13,002 bases of DNA from RGIG7213 sp045657205 (GTDB taxonomy: Bacteria; Bacillota; Clostridia; Oscillospirales; CAG-272). The position numbers and the translations under genes were made by a program. Positions 1-7,278 of the stretch are shown piece by piece. Numbering within the stretch: position 1 is the stretch's first letter; each line of letters opens with the position of its first letter. Under the pieces are notes generated by a model that had not been told where the DNA came from, did not search any database, and saw only the letters and a list, made by a program, of their open reading frames with translations. The DNA is taken from NCBI GenBank assembly GCA_045657205.1, contig JAZOSS010000022.1:1-13002 (forward strand), given 5' to 3'.

Positions 1-398
1 TCTATAACGAAGACGTCAAAGCCCTTTGAAACGTAATGCTCAGCTATCGTTCCGAACGCTGTGTGAGCATCTGAATCATATCCGTGCACAAGTAAAACGG
101 CTGTGTCCGTATCCTTTTTGCACGGTGCGTAATACATTTTCAGCTCAAGACCGTCAAAGCTTTTTATATTGTAGACCTTGCTTGTAAGCTTTGACAGCGT
201 ATCTATTCTTTTGATGATGCGATTTGCACGATAGCGTACATCATCGCTTAACGAGTCATTATGTAATATTTTTTCGTAATCTTGTCGCGTGCGTGTTCTT
301 TTTCTTTTCATTGCATAGCGTGCCGCAAAATAGCAACCCGTAAAATAAATAAATGCAAGAAAGATGACAGCGGAGAATATAATTATGAACGGTATCAT
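1..398 (-). CDS. Alpha/beta hydrolase with N-terminal membrane anchor (partial, 3' end beyond window)
   Basis: The reading frame starts at ATG 398 and stays open to the left edge, giving 132 visible residues; the C-terminal part, with the catalytic Asp/His, lies outside. Residues 1-24 are a hydrophobic segment (MIPFIIIFSAVIFLAFIYF...) followed by a basic stretch (KRKRTRTR, 31-38), so it is probably an N-in, membrane-anchored or exported enzyme. A helical linker follows, then the start of an alpha/beta hydrolase core: strand TAVLLVHGYDSDAH (99-112) with the HG of the oxyanion-hole region, and a second strand GFDVFVI at the edge. The start overlaps the stop of the upstream GNAT-like gene as ATGA (398-395), implying translational coupling at the end of the long operon. 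The fold call is good. The substrate is unknown; similar anchored hydrolases in Firmicutes (YqkD-like) are mostly uncharacterised. Confidence 0.8.
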   Translation of the reverse strand, partial: MIPFIIIFSAVIFLAFIYFTGCYFAARYAMKRKRTRTRQDYEKILHNDSLSDDVRYRANRIIKRIDTLSKLTSKVYNIKSFDGLELKMYYAPCKKDTDTAVLLVHGYDSDAHTAFGTIAEHYVSKGFDVFVI

Positions 399-769
399 TT
401 TCCGCACTCACACGAGTGCTTTGTTATATCAATAGAAAAAACACCGTTTTCATCTGCTTTAAATCCGAGGAGCTTTGCGATATCCGTATTATCACCTGTG
501 TAGATAACACGCTTCACTCCGCATATATCAATAAAACTGACAGCGGACATTCCTATAAGACGGAGCATATCCGTGCTGTTTTTACCGGGTACGTACGCTA
601 TTTCATCTATCGTACCGTATTCACCGTTTAAATAGAATTGGCACGCGGCAGTCAGTACGTCGTCTTCGTAACCGCCGTAGCAAAAGTGTTCTTCATCATA
701 CTTTATACCGCATAAATTGCAGATATCTTTTTGTATTTGCTTGTCTTGTATCGGTTTTACGGTGAGCAT
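395..769 (-). CDS. Small Cys-rich GNAT-like protein
   Basis: A 124-residue protein beginning MLTVKPIQDK. I chose ATG 769 because it lies one base past the stop of the upstream pseudouridine synthase gene (771-773). The longer frame to 838 would overlap that gene by 68 bases and begins with residues unlike the family. The fold looks like a degenerate GNAT acyltransferase: strand LTAACQFYLNGEYGTIDEIAYV (39-60, split between two strands), a helix after PGKNST, then GVKRVIYTGDNTDIAKLLGF (84-103), the usual late strand-helix pair. The canonical acetyl-CoA loop (Q/RxxGxG/A) is not clear; PGKNST (61-66) sits in its place. Seven cysteines in 124 residues (17, 20, 30, 43, 83, 120, 122) are unusual, and the C-terminus carries CEC. 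It overlaps the hydrolase gene by ATGA. Acetyltransferase activity is not established. Confidence 0.7.
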   Translation of the reverse strand: MLTVKPIQDKQIQKDICNLCGIKYDEEHFCYGGYEDDVLTAACQFYLNGEYGTIDEIAYVPGKNSTDMLRLIGMSAVSFIDICGVKRVIYTGDNTDIAKLLGFKADENGVFSIDITKHSCECGK

Positions 770-770
770 A

Positions 771-1496
771 TCAATCTTCGCTTTCTTTAAGATATTTAAC
801 CTGTTTACCCGTGAGATATTTGTATTTTCCGGGGGCAAGGTTACCGAGCTTTATGTTTCCGACGGCAATTCTCGTAAGTCTTTGTATGCGAAGTCCTGCG
901 GCTTCCGCCATCTTTCGTATCTGTCTGTTGCGCCCTTCAAATAAAGTAAATTCAAGTACCGTTTCATTGTCAGTTAAACGGACGATATCGGTCTTGACGG
1001 GCTTTATTTTATATCCGTCTATCACAAGTGGACTGCGGAGTATTTCAAGCTGTTCGTCCGTTATTTTTCCTTTGAATTTAACGTGATATATCTTAGGTAT
1101 TTTGTGGGTAGGGTGTGTAAGGATATTCGTAAGCTCGCCGTCGTTAGTCATTAAAAGCAAGCCTTCGGAATCACGGTCGAGTCTGCCTATCGGGTATATT
1201 CTTTCGGGGATATCGGAAACGAGATCAAGTACGGTCTTTCTGCCAAGCTCATCACTCATTGTCGTTATATAGCCGCGCGGCTTGTTGAGCATAACGTATA
1301 TGCGGTCGTTTTCTCTTTTTAAAGCGACTTTTTTGCCTTTGTAGGTTACCGTATCGACGGCAGGATCAACTACCTGACCGATACTGCAAAGCTTACCGTT
1401 TACGTAAACAAATCCTTTTTTTATATCGTCTTCTGCCGCACGGCGCGATGTTACACCGCAAAGCGACAGATATTTTTGTATCCTCATTTTTTCCAT
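771..1496 (-). CDS. rluB: RsuA/RluB-family rRNA pseudouridine synthase
   Basis: 241 residues, the usual length for this family. Residues 4-55 form an S4 RNA-binding domain (RIQKYLSLCGVTSRRAAE...GKLCSIGQ). The catalytic domain follows, with the motif GRLDRDSEGLLLMTNDGEL (104-122); Asp107 is the expected catalytic aspartate. The EGRNRQIRKM motif (187-196) is also present. The enzyme isomerises a specific rRNA uridine to pseudouridine, most likely in 23S rRNA (RluB-type). RluB (23S) cannot be separated from RsuA (16S) by eye. The ATG shares its A with the last base of the preceding carboxypeptidase stop (TAATG), so translation is probably coupled. A second in-frame Met at residue 4 is possible. 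Pairing with a carboxypeptidase and ytfJ is, as I recall, common in Clostridia. Confidence 0.93.
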   Translation of the reverse strand: MEKMRIQKYLSLCGVTSRRAAEDDIKKGFVYVNGKLCSIGQVVDPAVDTVTYKGKKVALKRENDRIYVMLNKPRGYITTMSDELGRKTVLDLVSDIPERIYPIGRLDRDSEGLLLMTNDGELTNILTHPTHKIPKIYHVKFKGKITDEQLEILRSPLVIDGYKIKPVKTDIVRLTDNETVLEFTLFEGRNRQIRKMAEAAGLRIQRLTRIAVGNIKLGNLAPGKYKYLTGKQVKYLKESED

Positions 1497-2650
1497 TAAA
1501 GTATAAGATCCTTTATTTTTTCAAAAAATCCACGTTCGTCTTCTGCATATCCGACGGTACGGTCGGCGTATAAGGGAGTTTCGGCAACTGTAATATTTCC
1601 GCATTTGTAAACGATACAGCCGATGATCTGTCCTTCTTCTATATCGGGGTAATAAAACCGCCTCATATAAACGATGCGTTCAAGCTCACATCCGTTGGTT
1701 CTTACGGTAGCTTTGATATCTTCACGCGTGTGAGCCGTTATGATATCGGATGTGCCGCCGCAAACAGAAGAAGAATATTCAAATTGTCCCGCACCTTCAA
1801 GGGTTATGCGCTTGCAAAGCGTAAAGCCGTATGAAAACATAGTTTTGTGATCGTTCCAATCACTCGGTGCGTTCAGCGTCACCGCGCAAAGCTTCACGCC
1901 GTTTCTTTCGCAAAAAGAAACAAGACACCTGCCGGCACTTTTTGTAAATCCCGTTTTACCGCCTGTTATACCTTCAAAAGATGAAAGAAGCTTGTTGTGG
2001 TTCACGAGCAACCTCGAATACGAATCATCCGAACCTTTGAGCGCAAGCTTTTTTGTAGAGGTGATCTTTGCAAATTCTTCGTTCTTCATACAGTACGACA
2101 TAAGACGTGCAAGGTCCTGCGCTGTTGTGTAGTGGTTATCGTCAGACAAGCCGTGAGGGTTTGTAAAATGTGTATTCGTAAGCCCGAGAGACACTGCTTT
2201 ATCGTTCATCATTTCAACGAACTTTTCAATAGTGCCGCCCGCTTCGATGGCAAGGGCGCATGCGGCATCGTTTGCTGATTCAAGCATCAGCGCATATAAA
2301 AGCTCCTCAGTAGTAAACTTTTCTCCTTTGACAAGGTATATGGAAGATCCTTCAATTCCGACAGCCTTATCACTTACCGTTATCACTCTGTCGAGCGGTA
2401 AATTTTCAATAACGACGATCGCTGTCATTATTTTAGTCGTGCTTGCCATAGGAAGCCTTTTTGCAGAAGCTTTTTCGTATAAAACGGAGTCACTCTCACA
2501 TTCGATAACGCACGCCGATAAAGCTGATACGACTGGCTTCGATATTTCTTTTTCCGTGTATATTTCGCCGTCGCTCGACGCTGTTGGCAAAAGGGAAAAG
2601 CATACTGCTGTAAAAAGTGCAATAAGACTTGTAAACGTATATTTTTTCAT
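1496..2650 (-). CDS. D-alanyl-D-alanine carboxypeptidase (DacB/DacF type, peptidase S11)
   Basis: 384 residues. Residues 1-25 are a signal peptide (MKKYTFTSLIALFTAVCFSL), so the enzyme acts outside the membrane or in the spore intermembrane space. All three penicillin-binding-protein motifs are present: S70-T-T-K73 (SxxK, nucleophile Ser70), S125-A-N127 (SxN), and K232-T-G234 (KTG) followed by FTKSAGRC. A C-terminal beta-rich domain follows from about residue 265, as in PBP5-like carboxypeptidases. It removes the terminal D-Ala from peptidoglycan stem peptides. The DacB/DacF subgroup is involved in spore cortex maturation, and adjacency to ytfJ supports that role here, by inference. A TGAGGT ribosome binding site lies 4 bases before ATG 2650. 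The 59-base gap upstream is the widest in the run and contains a sigma-E-like promoter candidate. Confidence 0.93.
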   Translation of the reverse strand: MKKYTFTSLIALFTAVCFSLLPTASSDGEIYTEKEISKPVVSALSACVIECESDSVLYEKASAKRLPMASTTKIMTAIVVIENLPLDRVITVSDKAVGIEGSSIYLVKGEKFTTEELLYALMLESANDAACALAIEAGGTIEKFVEMMNDKAVSLGLTNTHFTNPHGLSDDNHYTTAQDLARLMSYCMKNEEFAKITSTKKLALKGSDDSYSRLLVNHNKLLSSFEGITGGKTGFTKSAGRCLVSFCERNGVKLCAVTLNAPSDWNDHKTMFSYGFTLCKRITLEGAGQFEYSSSVCGGTSDIITAHTREDIKATVRTNGCELERIVYMRRFYYPDIEEGQIIGCIVYKCGNITVAETPLYADRTVGYAEDERGFFEKIKDLIL

Positions 2651-2682
2651 ATTTACCTCACGTACTTATATTGATCCGTGAA

Positions 2683-2712
2683 ATATATATGAAAAAGAGT
2701 GCTTTGTTATTA
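2683..2712 (-). promoter_or_regulatory. Candidate sigma-E-like sporulation promoter for the carboxypeptidase gene
   Basis: Reading the minus strand, TAATAAC (2712-2706), a 14-base spacer, then CATATATAT (2691-2683). Compared with the B. subtilis sigma-E consensus (about KMATATT, N14, CATACAHT), five of seven -35 positions and about six of eight -10 positions agree at the standard spacing. The -35 begins in the ytfJ stop codon. Transcription would start near 2676, about 26 bases before the ATG. B. subtilis dacB is sigma-E-dependent, which makes the placement sensible. The region is AT-rich, so chance similarity is quite possible. Confidence 0.4.
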
Positions 2713-3201
2713 CTCAGCCTTGTTTTCGGTATCAGCTTTTTCGATTATATCCGACAAGTCAAGCTCCTCTGCGGGTTCTTCTTTTTTGCTGCTTCTCGCG
2801 GATTTTACGATATCCTTGACTTTGTTCACGATATCGGGAGTTTTATTAAGAAGCGACAGAACGCTTGATCCGAGGTCGTTTACCGAATCTTGAGGATTGT
2901 TTACGCTCATCATTGATACATCACCGTCAGGCTTAATAACGATAAATGCAACGGGGGATACGGTAACGCCAGATCCACCTGCACCCGAAAAGCTGTTTGC
3001 GCGGTCGTGCTGATTTTTCGTATGCTTTCCGATATAGTCAACACCGCCTGTTGCAATGCCAACCATAATTTTTGAAACGGGAATGATCGTCACACCTGAC
3101 GGTGTGTTTATCGGTTCGCCTATTATCGTGTCTGCTTCAACGATGTTTTTGACGTTTTCGAGTGTCGTTTTAAGTGCATCTGAAAATTTTTGTTCTGCCA
3201 T
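2710..3201 (-). CDS. ytfJ: GerW family sporulation protein (YtfJ)
   Basis: 163 residues, close to the family length. The N-terminal helix (MAEQKFSDALKTTLENVKNI) leads into the conserved core: TIIGEPINTPSGVTIIPVSK (25-44), VGIATGGVDY (47-56), then the Gly-rich GAGGSGVTVSPVAFIVIK (73-90). These are the hallmarks of YtfJ/GerW proteins, which in B. subtilis are forespore-expressed and needed for normal germination; the biochemical activity is unknown. The C-terminal tail from residue 115 is charged and probably flexible (SSKKEEPAEEL). The ribosome binding site AAAGGAT lies about 7 bases before ATG 3201. The gene follows the DUF2953 gene by 16 bases, the same pairing as ytfI-ytfJ in Bacillus. The presence of this gene is good evidence that the organism, or its recent ancestor, sporulates. 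Confidence 0.92.
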   Translation of the reverse strand: MAEQKFSDALKTTLENVKNIVEADTIIGEPINTPSGVTIIPVSKIMVGIATGGVDYIGKHTKNQHDRANSFSGAGGSGVTVSPVAFIVIKPDGDVSMMSVNNPQDSVNDLGSSVLSLLNKTPDIVNKVKDIVKSARSSKKEEPAEELDLSDIIEKADTENKAE

Positions 3202-3217
3202 GATCGTTATCCTTTCT

Positions 3218-3895
3218 TTATATATAATCCAGAACCCTGAATATTTCTGGCAATACCGAAAACAGAAATGTAAACAGCTGTCCCGGACGCAGTGTTATTC
3301 TTACGTATATACTGCTTTGTATCTTTTCGCTTGTAAAATCGGGTGATATATTTATGTTTTCCGTATCACGTTCATCGTAATTCGTAAACTGAACGAGCAA
3401 AGAAAGAAGCGCATTTATTCCCGCACACACAGCACCGTAAACGATTGCGGTCTTTGCGGCGTTATCCGTACCTATTACTATATTACACGATTTTACGTTT
3501 ATTTTGATACGCTTTGAAAATTTACCGACGAGTATTGATATTATATCGTAAACGTCTGTAACAAACGATGGTATATCCGTCGGATGCTTGAATATTTCTT
3601 TTATCTTCGACGGCTTCTTTTCTTTTGTTTTTTGAGGCTTTAATTTCTTTTTCAATATCTTTTTTTGCTTCGCCAATGCTTTTTTTTCAGCCTTTTTTCG
3701 GGCTTTTTCCATAGCTTTTGGTGAATATTTTTTGATATTGATCTTTTTCTTTCTCGGTGAAAGCTTTATTTTCACGAAAAGAATTTTCAAATAAAGCTCA
3801 GTTTTGTCTGTACTGCTTATATCGAGCTTTACGGGTATAAGAAGAATAAGGGTGAAAAATATAATTATTCCGAGCAGTATATATAGCCAGAGCAT
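3218..3895 (-). CDS. DUF2953 (YtfI-like) membrane protein with lysine-rich segment
   Basis: 225 residues. Residues 2-21 form one transmembrane helix (LWLYILLGIIIFFTLILLI), followed by PVKLDISSTD, the start typical of DUF2953 proteins, and the short strand LYLKILFVKIKLS. Residues 49-99 are extremely basic: I count 24 lysines in 51 positions, probably a charged helical linker. The conserved C-terminal part includes KSCNIVIGTDNAAKTAIVYG (135-154), the GAVCAGINALLSLL helix, and a beta-rich end with IYVRITLRPGQ. The family function is unknown. Co-occurrence with ytfJ suggests a sporulation or envelope role, by inference. The ribosome binding site AAAGGA lies 7 bases before ATG 3895, with a second GGAT immediately before the start. 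Coding-strand A runs of 7 and 8 fall in the Lys-rich part. Confidence 0.85.
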   Translation of the reverse strand: MLWLYILLGIIIFFTLILLIPVKLDISSTDKTELYLKILFVKIKLSPRKKKINIKKYSPKAMEKARKKAEKKALAKQKKILKKKLKPQKTKEKKPSKIKEIFKHPTDIPSFVTDVYDIISILVGKFSKRIKINVKSCNIVIGTDNAAKTAIVYGAVCAGINALLSLLVQFTNYDERDTENINISPDFTSEKIQSSIYVRITLRPGQLFTFLFSVLPEIFRVLDYI

Positions 3896-3917
3896 ATCCT
3901 TATCCTTTCTTTATATT

Positions 3918-4484
3918 TTACGGTTTTATGACGACCTGACCGTCAACGCCGACAAGCTGATACGGGGGAAGCTCGGAAATGTTTGATATTCCGAATATTC
4001 TGAGAAAATCGGGTGTCGTTCTGTAAAGAGAAGGACGGCCCGGCGCATCGAGCGTGCCGCAGTTTTCTATAAGATTTTTTTCCGCAAGGGAGGTTATTGT
4101 ATACGTACAGTCAACACCGCGGACACTTTCAATATAAGATTTTGTAACGGGTTGGTTGTATGCGACTATCGCAAGAACCTCAAGGGAGGAACGTGAAAGA
4201 TTTCCGCCTTTTTTTATTCCGAGGACTTCCTTTACTTCTTCCTTATATTTTTCGTTTGAGCAAAGCTGTATACTGTCGGAAAGAAATATAAGAATGATTC
4301 CCGCAGCTTTATCGCTGTATTTTTCTTTTAAAAGCTCAAGGGATTCATCAAGCTCGGACTCTGATATTCCGAGTGATGCCATAAGCTTTTCGCGGCTTAT
4401 CGGATATCCTGCGGCGAAAAGCGATGCTTCTATCGCGTTTGCCGTTTTCATAGGATCAAATATCGGTGAAAGTTCATTTTCCAT
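3918..4484 (-). CDS. scpB: Segregation and condensation protein B
   Basis: 188 residues, normal for ScpB. Two winged-helix domains are visible: the first covers about residues 13-90 (IEASLFAAGYPISREKL...), and the second opens with the family signature LSRSSLEVLAIVAYNQPVTK (96-115), followed by IESVRGVD and the conserved end GRPSLYRTTPDFLRIFGI (149-166). ScpB binds ScpA and, with Smc, forms the bacterial condensin that compacts and segregates origins; smc itself is not in the window. The start at ATG 4484 is fixed by a full-strength TAGGAGGT ribosome binding site 8 bases upstream, whose TAG is the stop codon of scpA. The downstream DUF2953 gene begins 22 bases after this stop. Confidence 0.96.
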   Translation of the reverse strand: MENELSPIFDPMKTANAIEASLFAAGYPISREKLMASLGISESELDESLELLKEKYSDKAAGIILIFLSDSIQLCSNEKYKEEVKEVLGIKKGGNLSRSSLEVLAIVAYNQPVTKSYIESVRGVDCTYTITSLAEKNLIENCGTLDAPGRPSLYRTTPDFLRIFGISNISELPPYQLVGVDGQVVIKP

Positions 4485-4492
4485 TGTTCTTT

Positions 4493-4500
4493 ACCTCCTA
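4493..4500 (-). promoter_or_regulatory. Perfect Shine-Dalgarno overlapping the scpA stop
   Basis: On the minus strand TAGGAGGT runs from 4500 to 4493. Its first three bases are the TAG stop codon of scpA, and 8 bases separate it from the scpB ATG. Termination of scpA therefore places the ribosome on the scpB initiation site, a layout that fits coupled synthesis of two subunits of one complex. It is the strongest ribosome binding site I see in the window. Confidence 0.85.
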
Positions 4501-5229
4501 TCTTGCACAGTTAAGCTCTACGATGATATCGGACGGATCATAACACGTATTTTCCGTTTCGTGTATAAGTATTCTGTTTACTTTCAGAAGCTCAAGAACA
4601 GCCATAAACACCGCAACAAGCTCCGACTTCGACGTACACGTATCAAACAAACGGTCGAAATGTGTTTTACCGCCTCTTTTAAGAGCCTTCATAACTCCGA
4701 GTATCTTAATTGATACGGGAACGATCTTTCTTTTGATTATCGGGCGGATGTTGTCGGGACGTTCACGGCTTTCCTCGGCACGCTTTTCAAGCATACGGAG
4801 CATAGCGCTTTTTAAAAGAGTGACATTGTGAGGACATACGTATCCGCTGTCAGGCGGTATTTCATCCGTTTCTTTAACGAAACGGCCGTCGTACTCCTTT
4901 TGATACTCATCAAGCTTTTCGGATATTTCCTTGATATACTTATATTCAAGGAGCGCCTGTGCCAAAGCGGCACGCGGATCCTCTCCGTTTTCTGACGGAC
5001 GGGGAAGAAGCATCTTGCTTTTTATGAGCATAAGCTCCGATGCCATTACGATAAATTCACCTGCAATATCCATATCCATACGCTTCATCTCGTCGAGATA
5101 ATCCATATATTGCTGGAAAATTTCATTTATCGGTATGTCGCAGATATCGACCTTGTTTTTGTGTATCAAAGATAACAGCAGATCGAGCGGTCCTTCAAAG
5201 ACTTCAGTTTTGTACGTTAATTCCGTCAT
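4498..5229 (-). CDS. scpA: Segregation and condensation protein A
   Basis: 243 residues, the usual size for this kleisin. The N-terminal signature is clear: VFEGPLDLLLSLIHKNKVDI (10-29) then DIPINEIFQQYMDYL (31-45), which in the family contacts the Smc neck. It is followed by EFIVMASELMLIKSKMLLP (58-76) and a linker. The C-terminal winged helix (LVAVFMAVLELLKVNRI, around 204-220) binds the Smc head. It bridges Smc heads and recruits ScpB. The start codon overlaps the stop of the upstream M50 protease gene as ATGA (5229-5226). The ribosome binding site before it is weak (AAAGCGG, rather far upstream), so translation probably depends on coupling to the protease gene. Confidence 0.96.
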   Translation of the reverse strand: MTELTYKTEVFEGPLDLLLSLIHKNKVDICDIPINEIFQQYMDYLDEMKRMDMDIAGEFIVMASELMLIKSKMLLPRPSENGEDPRAALAQALLEYKYIKEISEKLDEYQKEYDGRFVKETDEIPPDSGYVCPHNVTLLKSAMLRMLEKRAEESRERPDNIRPIIKRKIVPVSIKILGVMKALKRGGKTHFDRLFDTCTSKSELVAVFMAVLELLKVNRILIHETENTCYDPSDIIVELNCAR

Positions 5230-5960
5230 ACGAGTGTGTTACCGCTTTCTTTAAAGATGCTGTAGAATTTTGCAAAGAAAACGTAGATTTCACCTTCTTC
5301 AAATCCGGGGATCATAAATATAAGCTTCATAAGTGCATCGGATATGGCGTATGCGATATCACCGATAAACGATGCTCCGAAGAAGAAAATGATGAAAAGA
5401 AATACCATTTTTATTATTTCCTCGTACTTCATTATGCCGAAGTATATCTTGTCGGGAAGAAAGATAAACGCAATGCGCGATCCGTCAAGAGGCGGTATGG
5501 GGATGAGGTTGAAAAGTCCGAGCATAAGATTTACGATGTGGAAATAGTAGAAGAAGAATCCTGCAAATATGAGTATTTTTGATGTCGGCTCCAAAATGCA
5601 GGCGATGACCGAGAAAAGGATAATACCGATAACGGACATAGCGACGTTTGATAAAGGACCTGCAAAGGCGGTAAGAGCCATTCCGTTTCTGGGATTTTTA
5701 AAATATCTCGTGTTCACGGGGACGGGCTTTGCCCAGCCTATCCCGAATAAAAGCATACATACAGAACCTATAAGGTCGAGGTGACGTATGGGATTGAGAG
5801 TAAGTCTGCCTAAATTTTTGGCAGTCGGATCACCGCATTTGTATGCCGCAAAGCCGTGTGATGCTTCGTGCACGGAAAGTGCCAAAAGCATTATCGGAAT
5901 ACGGAATAAAAACATTGTAAGCTCATACGGGTCGGAAAACATACGCATTAAAGAGTTCAT
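5226..5960 (-). CDS. Site-2-protease-type M50 metallopeptidase (YwhC/FtsH-like rhomboid neighbour family)
   Basis: 244 residues with several hydrophobic helices. The zinc-binding motif HEASH is at 31-35 (HExxH, inside the first membrane helix). The second M50 signature, NLIPIPPLDGSR (151-162), supplies the third ligand Asp159. GPLSN (101-105) and GWAKPVPVN (75-83) are further family hallmarks. No PDZ domain is visible, so this is the short site-2 protease group typical of Firmicutes, often found next to scpA, rather than the longer RseP/RasP type. Its natural substrate is unknown. Its ATG shares a base with the lysA stop (TAATG); GAGG in the last lysA codons can serve as ribosome binding site. 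The gene overlaps scpA by 4 bases. Note that the label given concerns fold only; no link to rhomboids is implied by the sequence. Confidence 0.9.
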   Translation of the reverse strand: MNSLMRMFSDPYELTMFLFRIPIMLLALSVHEASHGFAAYKCGDPTAKNLGRLTLNPIRHLDLIGSVCMLLFGIGWAKPVPVNTRYFKNPRNGMALTAFAGPLSNVAMSVIGIILFSVIACILEPTSKILIFAGFFFYYFHIVNLMLGLFNLIPIPPLDGSRIAFIFLPDKIYFGIMKYEEIIKMVFLFIIFFFGASFIGDIAYAISDALMKLIFMIPGFEEGEIYVFFAKFYSIFKESGNTLV

Positions 5961-7264
5961 TATAAAACCTCGTTTTTGATAAGATCCTCAAAGCTTTCAC
6001 GTCTTACGGAAAGTCTGTCCTCCCCATTGTTTACGATAACTATCGGAGGACGGGGGATCCTGTTGTAATTCGATGCCATTGAATAGTTATATGCACCTGT
6101 AACGAGTACGGCGAGAGTGTCACCGCGGTCCATCTTTGCAACGGCTATATCCTCTGCGATAAGATCTCCACTTTCACAGCATCTTCCGCAAATAGTTGCC
6201 TTGTAGTCTTTGGGTGCATTTGCCCTGTCGGCACACAGTACCGAATACGGCGACTGATAAAGTGCGTATCTCGGGTTGTCGGGCATACCGCCGTCTATTG
6301 AAATATAGTTCTTGAATCCGGGGATTTCTTTTCTTGTGCCTACGGTATAAAGTGTAACACCGGAAGCTGCAACGATGCTTCTGCCGGGCTCCATAAATAT
6401 TTTAGGCATCTTTACGGAGAATTTTTCACAAAGGGAAGTAATACTCTTTGCAATATCGGCAATATATTCGGCAATGTTTACCTCACTGTGCTCGGGCAGA
6501 TATCTTACCGCAAAGCCTCCGCCGATATTGAGTACGTCCGTTTCAAATCCGTATTTGTCCTTTATATCGGATATAAATGATATCATAACTTTTGCGGCAT
6601 CCGTAAACGGTGTCGGTTCAAATATCTGAGAACCGATGTGACAGTGGAAACCGCAAAGCTTTGCACACTTTTTAGAAAGAGCAAGGGCTGTTATTTCTTC
6701 AGCCTTGTTTTCAATTATAGGTGTTCCGAACTTGCTGTCTACCTTGCCTGTGTTTATTGCCTGAAGCGTGTGAGGATCAATTCCGGGGGTGATACGAAGA
6801 AGTATCTTCTGTGTCTTGCCGAGCTTTTGGGCAATCGTGTCAACCGCTTCAAGTTCCTCTTTGCTGTCTACTACGATATAACCTACGTTGGAGCTTATAC
6901 CGTATTCGATATCGGCATCCGTTTTGTTGTTTCCGTGGAAACACGCGCAAGATACGTCAAAGCCTGCGGAAAGAGCTGTGTAAAGCTCACCCGGGGATAC
7001 AATATCAATTCCGATGCGTTCATCCTTTACTATCTTGTAGATATCTACAAACGAAAGGGCTTTACTTGCATAAAGGGGCATAGAGCCTTCGGGAAAATGC
7101 TTTTCCAAAGCTTCCTTGTATATTCTGCATTGACGGCGTATCTTGTTTTCGTCAAGCAGATAAAGGGGCGTTCCGTACTTTTTTGCAAGTTCAACGGTAT
7201 CGGCACCGCCTAATGTAAGATGTCCTTTTTCGTTTATTCCGTAACAGTCGTGTAAGTTGTACAT
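5960..7264 (-). CDS. lysA: Diaminopimelate decarboxylase
   Basis: 434 residues from ATG 7264. It converts meso-diaminopimelate to lysine, the last step of lysine synthesis, and competes with peptidoglycan synthesis for the precursor. Visible motifs: the PLP lysine K68 in YASKALS, GFHCHIGSQ (205-213), the PLP-phosphate glycine loop NIGGGF (246-251), EPGRS (292-296), the active-site cysteine segment CGRCCESGD (359-367) and Tyr392 in GAYNYSMASNYN. The CESGD motif and overall length favour DAP rather than ornithine/arginine decarboxylase. I chose ATG 7264 because GGAG precedes it by 6 bases (GGAGATTAAAATG). Upstream ATGs at 7276 and 7306 lack this spacing, and the latter lies inside ysxC. It begins 14 bases after the ysxC stop. 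Confidence 0.95.
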   Translation of the reverse strand: MYNLHDCYGINEKGHLTLGGADTVELAKKYGTPLYLLDENKIRRQCRIYKEALEKHFPEGSMPLYASKALSFVDIYKIVKDERIGIDIVSPGELYTALSAGFDVSCACFHGNNKTDADIEYGISSNVGYIVVDSKEELEAVDTIAQKLGKTQKILLRITPGIDPHTLQAINTGKVDSKFGTPIIENKAEEITALALSKKCAKLCGFHCHIGSQIFEPTPFTDAAKVMISFISDIKDKYGFETDVLNIGGGFAVRYLPEHSEVNIAEYIADIAKSITSLCEKFSVKMPKIFMEPGRSIVAASGVTLYTVGTRKEIPGFKNYISIDGGMPDNPRYALYQSPYSVLCADRANAPKDYKATICGRCCESGDLIAEDIAVAKMDRGDTLAVLVTGAYNYSMASNYNRIPRPPIVIVNNGEDRLSVRRESFEDLIKNEVL

Positions 7265-7278
7265 TTTAATCTCCATTT

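Noticed and set aside
4156..4713. 185-aa plus-strand frame spanning scpB and scpA
   Set aside because: Antisense across two confidently identified genes and their junction, with Ser/Arg-rich shadow composition.
6638..7213. 191-aa plus-strand open frame opposite lysA
   Set aside because: Antisense to well-supported lysA motifs; Cys/Tyr/Arg-rich composition typical of a shadow frame; no start signal.
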